Source: Lichenostomus cassidix
Taxonomy: Eukaryota > Chordata > Aves > Passeriformes > Meliphagidae
Reading direction: 5' to 3'
NCBI GenBank assembly: GCA_008360975.2
Contig: CM039182.1
Span: 15,410,324-15,474,323 of the forward strand
DNA: 64,000 nucleotides
In this document: one piece after another, positions 38,880 to 45,341 of the stretch
How positions within the stretch are numbered: the first letter of the stretch is position 1
Layout: each line of letters starts with the position of its first letter
Translations under genes and position numbers: made by a program
The notes under the pieces: generated by a model
Databases searched by the model: none
Seen by the model: only the letters and a program-made list of their open reading frames with translations
What the model was told of the DNA's origin: nothing

Positions 38880-39461
38880 TGTCCCGGGTTAATGATAAGA
38901 CTCTCTCTCTTCCGAGAGCGAAGGGCCCCGACACCCCCTCCCCCACCCACAACAGAACCTCTCAGATGAAAGTGAAGAAAAAACTATTTATTTAACAAAA
39001 CCACGCAGAGTGCCCTACAAGGCACAGGGGAAGGGGAAAAACAAGGTGAAAGGCAGTTATTCAACCTGAATAAAAAGTCCTTTTCTCAGACGCAGTCCCT
39101 CTCCTCCTCGCCCCCCACCCGGGGCCGGGTGGAGCTCCCTGGAGAGCTCTGCTGTCCTCTGGCCCTCCTGGGTCTCCGGGTGGCAAAGCAGATCGAAGAG
39201 AAGGGGTCCAAACGAGGAAAAAAAAGAAGAAGAATGGAAAAAACGGGAACAGAGCTCACTCCGACCCCCGTCCAGCACGCAGTCTCTGCCGAGCGACGAA
39301 TCCTCCCCCGGAGCGAGGCTTGGGGAAAATGTTTTCAAAAAACCCCGCGTTTCTCTCTGCGGCTGGGTGCAGTTAAAGAGACAGGACCACACATTTTTCT
39401 TTCTTGGGCATATAAGCCAACGATAGGGGATAAAGGATTATCATATCATCAATCCAAGACA
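38880..39461 (-). repeat. 3' LTR of the ERV (582 bp)
   Basis: Sense orientation starts TGTCTTGGATTG and ends CCCGGGACA, so the termini are TG...CA. It begins directly after the polypurine tract. It contains a polyadenylation signal AATAAA (plus 38,987-38,992) and a GC-rich middle. It matches the other LTR almost base for base: T/C changes near 39,083, 39,097 and 39,140, further substitutions near 39,255, 39,269 and 39,347, and length changes in an A run and a T run. Confidence 0.96.
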
Positions 39462-39472
39462 TTCCACCCCTT
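39462..39472 (-). other. Polypurine tract
   Basis: In sense the sequence is AAGGGGTGGAA immediately before the TG of the 3' LTR. This is the RNase H-resistant primer for plus-strand synthesis. Its position fixes both the element's orientation and the LTR boundary. Confidence 0.88.
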
Positions 39473-39521
39473 ATTCCATAGCGTTGGCTTAAGGCCCACC
39501 TTAACATCTTCCAACTTCAAA

Positions 39522-39597
39522 CACACACATATATATATACACATATATACATATATACATATATACATATATACATATATACATATATACACATAAC
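39522..39597. repeat. AT-rich microsatellite inside the ERV
   Basis: A short (AC)n/(TA)n lead-in is followed by about six copies of an 8-bp ACATATAT unit. It lies between the end of pol and the polypurine tract, the place where env would be in a complete retrovirus. Microsatellites here probably vary in length between copies. Confidence 0.93.
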
Positions 39598-39650
39598 TAT
39601 GTACAAATAATGTCACGAACGGTGAACGGTGGTATGTTGCCATCCCAACC

Positions 39651-40705
39651 TTACATGTGGCCTTCACCCAAAATTAAATTTCCCTGAGGGACACATTGTG
39701 TTTTTCCATCTTCCTGCATTATCCTCCAAGTACACCCTGGTCCCTGAGCAAAGACAACCCCACGGATGGGTTTGTCTTTATGTGAGGCAGAATCAATCCA
39801 GACAGTTTTCCCTAACAAGCCTCTGGCATGTACTGCTGGGACCTTATCTCCATCCACTGTATGTAGAAGCTCAGATTGGGCAGGACCTGCTCGGTTGATG
39901 GAGCCTCGGGTATTGACTAACCAGGTGGCCTCTGCTAAATGTCGCTCCCAATTCTTATAAGTTCCCCCACCCAATGCCTTTAGGGTGGTTTTTAACAATC
40001 CATTATACCGTTCCACTTTGCCAGCGGCTGGTGCATGATAGGGAATGTGGTACACCCACTCCATGCCATGGTCTCTAGCCCAGTTGTTTATGAGGCTATT
40101 TTTAAAATGAGTTCCGTTATCTGACTCAATTCTCTCAGGGGTACCATGCCTCCACAGGACTTGGTTCTCAAGGCCCAGGATGGTGTTACGAGCAGTGGCA
40201 TGAGGCACAGGGTAGGTTTCCAGCCACCCAGTGGTGGCTTCTACCATTGTGAGCACATAGCGCTTGCCATGGCGGGTTTGAGGCAGTATGATGTAATCAA
40301 TCTGCCAGGCCTCTCCATACTTATATTTTGACCACCTTCCACCATACCACAGGGGTTTCACCCGCTTGGCTTGCTTGATGGCAGCACATGTTTCACAGTC
40401 ATGGATAACTTGAGAGATGCAGTCCATGGTTAGATCCACCCCTCGGTCTCGTGCCCACTTATAGGTGGCATCTCTGCCCTGATGGCCTGAGGCATCATGG
40501 GCCCATCGAGCTAAGAATAAATCTCCTTTATGCTGCCAATCCAAGTCTACCTGGGACACCTTTATCTTTGCAGCCTGATCTACCTGTTCGTTGTTTCGGT
40601 GTTCCTCATTAGCTCGACTCTTGGGGACATGGGCGTCTACATGGCGGACCTTCACAGGTAGTCTCTCTGCCCGACTAGCGATGTCTTTCCACTCTTCAGC
40701 TGCCC
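39651..40705 (-). pseudogene. RNase H tail and integrase
   Basis: An open segment with the end of RNase H (HVDAH motif) and a complete integrase. Measured from the GTG at 40,655, the zinc-binding HHCC is at H53-H58 and C87-C90. The catalytic triad is D110 (in WQIDYI, about 40,328), D169 (ESDNGTHF, about 40,151) and E205 (GKVERYNG, about 40,043). The last two are 35 residues apart, the standard DDx35E arrangement. A C-terminal DNA-binding region follows to the stop at 39,651. All key residues are present, but the segment is out of frame with upstream pol, so it is not expressed as part of the normal fusion. Confidence 0.93.
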
Positions 40706-40933
40706 AAATTGGTTTCCCCTACGCTGCCAACCAGCCTTCTTCCACTTTTCCAGCCAACCCCACAGAGCATTGGCTACCATCCATGAATCAGTATAAAGGT
40801 AGAGCTTTGGCCATTTCTCTCTTTCAGCAATGTCCAGGGCTAACTGAACGGCTTTGAGCTCAGCGAATTGGCTCGATCCCCCCTCTTCTTCCCTAGCTTC
40901 TGCAACCCGTCGTGTGGGGCTCCACACAGCTGC
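40706..40933 (-). pseudogene. RNase H middle segment
   Basis: Continues the RNase H domain in the same frame after the TAA. It carries the conserved glutamate in SSQFAELKAV and an aspartate in LYTDSWMVA, the second and third catalytic positions. The frame is lost at about 40,705-40,725, where the matching protein continues in another frame with the segment PIWAAEEWKDIASRAE. Confidence 0.88.
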
Positions 40934-41690
40934 TTACCATTTTCTTTTTGTCCCTACAAGACGACAGGAACCATCAGTGAAAAGAGCGTAGCGTGTTTCA
41001 TCTGCTGGCAGTTGGTTGTATGGTGGGGCTTCCTCTGCACGGGTCACCTGTTCCAGCTCCTCTTCCTCAGTCAGACTAAAATTTTCACCTTCCGGCCAAT
41101 TTGTAATTATTTCCAAAATCCCAGGGCGATTCAGATTTCCCATACGGGCACGCTGTGTGATAAGGGCAATCCATTTGCTCCATGTGCCATTGGTGGCATG
41201 ATGAGTAGAGGGAACCTCTGCTTTAAACATCCACCCCAGCACCGGTAGTCGAGGTGCCAGGAGTTGTGCTTCTGTGCCAATTACCTCTGAGGCAGCTTGG
41301 ACTCCTTCATATGCTGCTAGGATTTCTTTCTCTGTTGGGGTGTAGTTGGCTTCAGACCCTCTGTAACTTCGGCTCCAAAATCCCAGTGGTCGACCTCGGG
41401 TCTCACCAGGCACCTTCTGCCAAAGGCTCCAGGACAGGCCATGGCTCCCAGCTGCAGAGTAAAGCACATTCTTTACTTCTGGCCCTGTCCTGACTGGGCC
41501 TAGGGCTACTGCATGAGCAATCTCCTGCTTGATCTGGGTGAAGGCTTGCTGCTGTTCAGGGCCCCAATGGAAATAGTTCTTCTTGCGGGTTATGAGGTAG
41601 AGAGGACTCACGATCTGGCTGTACTCAGGGATGTGCATTCTCCAAAAGCCTATGGCACCTAGGAAAGCTTGCGTCTCCTTCTTGTTGGTT
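40934..41690 (-). pseudogene. RT thumb/connection and start of RNase H
   Basis: An open segment beginning with the GFWRMHIPEYSQI region and running through the connection domain, with a GFWSRSYRGSEANYTPTEKE motif. The first RNase H aspartate is in YALFTDGSC near the end. It is terminated by an in-frame TAA at 40,934-40,936; the same frame is open on the other side. It lies one frame away from the upstream RT palm segment. Confidence 0.9.
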
Positions 41691-42003
41691 GGGGGGACAT
41701 TGTGATGATTTTATTGATAACCTCAGTAGGAATCTGACGCCGTCCATCTTGCCACTTCACTCCTAGGAACTGGATCTCTTTGGCAGGCCCTTTGACTTTG
41801 CTCTTTTTTATAGCGAAACCGGCTTCCAGGAGAATCTGGATTACTTCCTTTCCTTTCTCAAATACTTCTTCTGCTGTGTCCCCACACACAATGATGTCAT
41901 CAATGTATTGCAAATGTTCTGGAGCCCCACCCTTTTCTAGTGCAGCCTGGATCAGTCCATGGCAGATGGTGGGACTGTGTTTCCACCCCTGGGGCAATCG
42001 GTT
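41659..42003 (-). pseudogene. RT palm segment
   Basis: In the same frame as the preceding segment, bounded by the TAG at 42,004 and a stop at 41,659 reached after a frameshift. It begins with LPQGWKHSPT, contains YIDDIIVCGD (the RT active site, both aspartates present) and a FLGVKW-type motif. The shift out of frame falls at the run of six G (plus strand 41,691-41,696), a typical site for a one-base slip or an assembly error. Confidence 0.92.
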
Positions 42004-42840
42004 CTAGGTGTACTGCACGCCCCTCCAGGTGAAAGCAAACTGAGGTCTGCACTCTGCTGCCAGAGGAATGGAGAAAAATGCATTTGCAATGTCAATAGTA
42101 GCATACCACTTTGCTGCCTTGGACTCTAGCTCATACTGGAGCTCCAGCATGTCTGGCACAGCAGCACTCAGAGGTTGAGTCACCTCATTCAAGGCACGAT
42201 AGTCCACAGTCAATCTCCATTCTCCTTCAGATTTTCGCACAGGCCAGATGGGGCTGTTAAAGGATGAATGGGTCCTGCTGACCACCACTTGGCTCTCCAG
42301 CTCACGGATTAGTTTGTGAATGGGAATCACGGCATCACGAGTTGTCCGGTACTGTCGGCGGTGCACAATCGTGGTTGCAATTGGTACTTGTTGCTCTTCC
42401 CCTTTCAGGAGTCCTACTGCAGATGGGTTCTCTGACAGTCCAGGCAAGGTGTTCAATTGTTTTATGCCCTCTGTCTCCACAGCAGCTATCCCAAATGCCC
42501 ACTTGAGTCCCTTTGGGTCTTTGAAATATCCATTTCGGAGGAAGTCTATACCAAAAATACATGGAGCCTCTGGGCCAGTCACAATGGAATGTTCTTTCCA
42601 CTCTCTTCCAGTCAGGCTCACCTCAGCTTTCACGAGGGTCAAGTCTTGTGATCCTCCTGTAACGCCGGAAATAGAAATAGGTTCTGTCCCCACATGTCTC
42701 GATGGGATTATCGTGCATTGTGCACCAGTGTCAACTAAAGCCTCGTATTCTTGTGGCTCTGATGTGCCAGGCCACCGAATCCACACTGTCCAAAAAATTC
42801 GGTTTTCCCTGGCCTCTACCTGGCTAGAGGCAGGGCCCCA
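42004..42840 (-). pseudogene. Protease and N-terminal RT segment
   Basis: An open segment continuing gag's frame after the UAG. The protease core reads EALVDTGAQCTIIP, with the DTG catalytic triad near codon 37 after the UAG; it would cut the Gag and Gag-Pol precursors. RT fingers follow, with the stretch SPIWPVRKSEGEWRLTVDYR and the first polymerase aspartate in the segment TIDIANAFFSIPL. The segment ends at a TAG at 42,004. The catalytic residues seen are intact. No separate start codon precedes it, supporting expression as a Gag-Pol fusion. Confidence 0.92.
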
Positions 42841-42843
42841 CTA
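42766..42843 (-). promoter_or_regulatory. Gag-Pol UAG readthrough element: stop, hairpin, possible pseudoknot
   Basis: The gag stop is UAG (42,843-42,841). After 5 nt (42,840-42,836) comes a hairpin. CCCUG (42,835-42,831) and CCUCUA (42,830-42,825) form the 5' strand, GCCAGG (42,824-42,819) the loop, and UAGAGG (42,818-42,813), a bulged C (42,812) and CAGGG (42,811-42,807) the 3' strand: 11 perfect pairs with one bulge. The loop is the exact complement of CCUGGC at 42,771-42,766, 35 nt downstream, which allows an H-type pseudoknot. gag and pol are in one frame with no other stop between them. This matches the plan of UAG suppression in gammaretroviruses (stop, short spacer, pseudoknot). Function is inferred. 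Confidence 0.72.
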
Positions 42844-44619
42844 ACCATGGTGGGTATTTGTGTTAGAGGTTCCTTCAACGGAATCAGACATATTGAGTAG
42901 AGCTACTTCCCTTCTGGTGGAGTTCCTTCTCTGAGTCTTGCCCTCCTTCAATTCACGCACTCGTCGTGCCAGGACAGCAGTGGGTTGTCCATCCCACCTG
43001 TTCATGTTTTCTCCACTGTCACACAGGAAATACCACAACTCATGTCGAGGGATATATCCAGTTCTCATAGCTGAGGAGCGTCTGCGTGGGGTAGCAGAAC
43101 CTCTGGTCTGTACTGCTGAGATTTGGAGAAGGCTGTCTTTAATCTCTTTACTGAGTTTCTCATGATTCTTCTCTATCTTATCTTCTAGTTTCTGCAGATT
43201 TGTTTCCACAGCTGAGATTCTTGCATTCATTGGGCTATGCACGACATCTGCATACGCTCGGAGTTTCCTTGTCATATCACGCACAGTCTCATGCCCGTCA
43301 TCTTGCTTCATAATGGCTAAAGCAGAAGCATACCCTGATGGCCCAAGCTTTAGGAGTTTCCGCCACATCACAGGTGTACATTCTATCCTATCTGGGTCTA
43401 TAATCGGGTCTGGGTTTGCTATGTCCTCTGGGAAGACAATTTCTACCACTGCCATTTCTCTCAAGCGTTGAATCCCTTGTTCTATGGTTCTCCACTGGGT
43501 TTGTTGCGAATAGAGATCGTCAGGATGTAGGTATCTGTCCCTCGCAGCTCTGATAGCTCGTCTCCAGAGGCTGCTGCAGTCAGGCCCATCTCGTATAGTT
43601 TGGTTGATATCTGGGTCACGTGACACAGTCCCTAAATGCCTTGCCTCAGTAGCATCTAGAAGTGTAACATCGCCTGCAGCATCCCAAAGACGGACTAACC
43701 AACTAATCACAGATTCATCATCTCGTTGGACATAATCTTTTCTTAGGCTGTGAAGGTCTCTCACATTCATGGATTCAACAATGACCTCTGACTCAGTTGC
43801 TGGCCTTGAGGGTCCCTCCCCACTGTCATCTGGGCGATCAGTCTTAAATTGGGCTTTCCTGCTCCTTGTAATAGGAGCAACTGCCATTGGCTTAGGCTCC
43901 CTTACTTCCTGTTCTATAATATCTGACAGTGTACGATAAGCATATGCCAGGGCCCAACATATTGCACTGCAGTTGTCTCTGCACTTCTCTTTCAGATACT
44001 TCCCCACCTCAGCTGGTCTCGGGATTTGTCCAGGGGGAAATTCCCAGTCTATTGGATCAGAGAATTTCTTTAAAGTTTTACCTATGTCCTCCCATACTCC
44101 ACACCATTCAAATTTCCACACATCTGGATTAGGTGCCTGCTCCTGCTCAGCCCCTCTGGACTTCTCAGCCCTCATTCTGGTAACACTGAACATCATATAC
44201 ACGGAAACTCCTAGGTAAAGCACCTGTACTACCAAGTTAATGGTCTCTTTAACATCCAGGGGAAACTGAATATTCTCAAAAGCTGATATACCAGATTTAA
44301 AGGGAAAGAGATGGGTGAGGAGCCAGGAAGCTTCACCCTCTACTTCTCTAACAGGTTGAGTAATATTACTAACAAAACTCCAAAACAGGTTACTAAAACT
44401 AGAGGAGGAAACTAACAGAGCATGTACATCTTTAACTGTTTCCCATACCTTCTTACAGATCGTCAGTATCACACACATTACTATAACAAGCCGGAGTCGT
44501 GTCCCTGATTGGTGGAAATTATACATTAGGGACAGGATTGCCCCTACCTGTTGGTAGGGAAACAAACCTATGTGCCAAACAGACAGTATTACATCAAACA
44601 ACCTCCCATCAAACAGCAT
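42841..44619 (-). CDS. gag: ERV Gag, intact 592 codons
   Basis: Structural polyprotein of the endogenous retrovirus, open from the first ATG after the LTR (A at -3) to a UAG. Residues about 12-32, 43-55 and 127-146 are hydrophobic and could be membrane segments, unusual for a Gag. Residues about 282-395 form the capsid-like region, with LVRLWDAAGDV, SLWRRAIRAARDRY and TIEQGIQRLREMAVVE; this wording resembles the ERVL Gag / Fv1 group. Residues 467-500 are a likely coiled coil (SAVETNLQKLEDKIEKNHEK). The C-terminal part is arginine-rich (TPRRRSSAMR) and has no CCHC zinc knuckle. It is uninterrupted while pol is broken, so the locus could still make Gag alone if the LTR is active. Family assignment is by eye. 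Confidence 0.88.
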   Translation of the reverse strand: MLFDGRLFDVILSVWHIGLFPYQQVGAILSLMYNFHQSGTRLRLVIVMCVILTICKKVWETVKDVHALLVSSSSFSNLFWSFVSNITQPVREVEGEASWLLTHLFPFKSGISAFENIQFPLDVKETINLVVQVLYLGVSVYMMFSVTRMRAEKSRGAEQEQAPNPDVWKFEWCGVWEDIGKTLKKFSDPIDWEFPPGQIPRPAEVGKYLKEKCRDNCSAICWALAYAYRTLSDIIEQEVREPKPMAVAPITRSRKAQFKTDRPDDSGEGPSRPATESEVIVESMNVRDLHSLRKDYVQRDDESVISWLVRLWDAAGDVTLLDATEARHLGTVSRDPDINQTIRDGPDCSSLWRRAIRAARDRYLHPDDLYSQQTQWRTIEQGIQRLREMAVVEIVFPEDIANPDPIIDPDRIECTPVMWRKLLKLGPSGYASALAIMKQDDGHETVRDMTRKLRAYADVVHSPMNARISAVETNLQKLEDKIEKNHEKLSKEIKDSLLQISAVQTRGSATPRRRSSAMRTGYIPRHELWYFLCDSGENMNRWDGQPTAVLARRVRELKEGKTQRRNSTRREVALLNMSDSVEGTSNTNTHHG

Positions 44620-44736
44620 AGTGACTACTGATGGCTGTAATTCAATACCAAGCGATTAAAACCAGAATGCAATTATTAGGGTTTTTTTCTTCACTTTCTC
44701 TAACCCCACAAAAGGTGTAGAACAAGTAATCGAGGC
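44620..44736 (-). other. Untranslated leader of the ERV
   Basis: 117 nt between the primer-binding site and the gag start. It contains no upstream ATG, so the gag ATG is the first after the LTR. There is a purine-rich AGAGAAAGTGAAGAAAAAAA run. A packaging signal would be expected here but cannot be recognised from sequence alone. Confidence 0.6.
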
Positions 44737-44754
44737 CCCGTAAGTTGGGCGCCA
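44737..44754 (-). other. Primer-binding site, tRNA-Lys-like
   Basis: In sense, four bases (TATT) after the 5' LTR comes TGGCGCCCAAC followed by TTACGGG. The first 11 bases are complementary to the 3' end of tRNA-Lys of the 1,2 type (ending GTTGGGCGCCA); the rest diverges. This would prime minus-strand DNA synthesis. ERVL elements take their name from a leucine tRNA primer, so a lysine-type site is worth noting. Confidence 0.78.
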
Positions 44755-44758
44755 AATA

Positions 44759-45341
44759 TGTCCCGGGTTAATGATAAGACTCTCTCTCTTCCGAGAGCGA
44801 AGGGCCCCGACACCCCCTCCCCCACCCACAACAGAACCTCTCAGATGAAAGTGAAGAAAAAACTATTTATTTAACAAAACCACGCAGAGTGCCCTACAAG
44901 GCACAGGGGAAGGGGAAAAACAAGGTGAAAGGCAGTTATTCAACCTGAATAAAAAGTCCTTCTCTCAGACGCAGCCCCTCTCCTCCTCGCCCCCCACCCG
45001 GGGCCGGGTGGAGCTCCCCGGAGAGCTCTGCTGTCCTCTGGCCCTCCTGGGTCTCCGGGTGGCAAAGCAGATCGAAGAGAAGGGGTCCAAACGAGGAAAA
45101 AAGAAGAAGAATGGAAAAAACGGGAACAAAGCTCACTCCGACCCCTGTCCAGCACGCAGTCTCTGCCGAGCGACGAATCCTCCCCCGGAGCGAGGCTTGG
45201 GGAAAATGTTTTCAAAAAAACCCGCGTTTCTCTCTGCGGCTGGGTGCAGTTAAAGAGACAGGACCACACATTTTTTTTCTTTCTTGGGCATATAAGCCAA
45301 CGATAGGGGATAAAGGATTATCATATCATCAATCCAAGACA
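44759..45341 (-). repeat. 5' LTR of the ERV (583 bp)
   Basis: The promoter copy of the LTR in sense orientation, with TG...CA ends and AATAAA at plus 44,866-44,871. Two TATA-like candidates exist: CTTATATG only about 50 nt from the sense start, and TTTTTATT about 80 nt before AATAAA. The U3/R limit is therefore uncertain. It ends next to the TATT spacer and primer-binding site. Confidence 0.96.

Larger units (their letters stand above)
39651..42840 (-). pseudogene. pro-pol of the ERV, broken at four points
   Basis: The polyprotein frame follows gag's UAG directly and has no start codon of its own. Domain order: aspartic protease (DTG at 42,724-42,732), reverse transcriptase (YIDD at 41,896-41,907), RNase H (first catalytic Asp near 40,975), integrase to the stop at 39,651. 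Breaks: an in-frame TAG at 42,004-42,006 just before the RT LPQG motif; a frameshift at a run of six G (plus strand 41,691-41,696); an in-frame TAA at 40,934-40,936 early in RNase H; and a frameshift at about 40,705-40,725 late in RNase H. Motifs on either side of every break are well conserved, so inactivation is recent. As it stands it cannot yield active Pol. Confidence 0.93.
38880..45341 (-). mobile_element. Full-length env-less ERVL-like endogenous retrovirus
   Basis: A complete LTR-flanked element of 6,462 bp, read on the minus strand. In sense order: 5' LTR (45,341-44,759), primer-binding site, 117-nt leader, gag, in-frame UAG, pro-RT-RNase H-integrase, a short non-coding stretch with an AT microsatellite, polypurine tract, 3' LTR (39,461-38,880). 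There is no env and no dUTPase. The gag capsid wording and overall plan resemble class III/ERVL elements. The LTRs differ by about six substitutions and two homopolymer indels over about 580 bp (about 1%), so insertion was recent in evolutionary terms. gag is uninterrupted; pol has four breaks. Flanks are GGCC on the left and TGCC on the right, so no exact target duplication is seen. It lies antisense to the inferred host transcript. Confidence 0.95.

Noticed and set aside
39129..39596. 155-codon plus-strand frame across the 3' LTR and microsatellite
   Set aside because: Antisense shadow of the LTR; the repetitive tail is the microsatellite translated.
39462..39650. Search for env or dUTPase after integrase
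   Set aside because: Only 189 nt remain before the LTR and they contain a microsatellite; no coding remnant is seen.
42320..42844. 174-codon plus-strand frame opposite protease
   Set aside because: Antisense shadow of the conserved pro-pol coding sequence.
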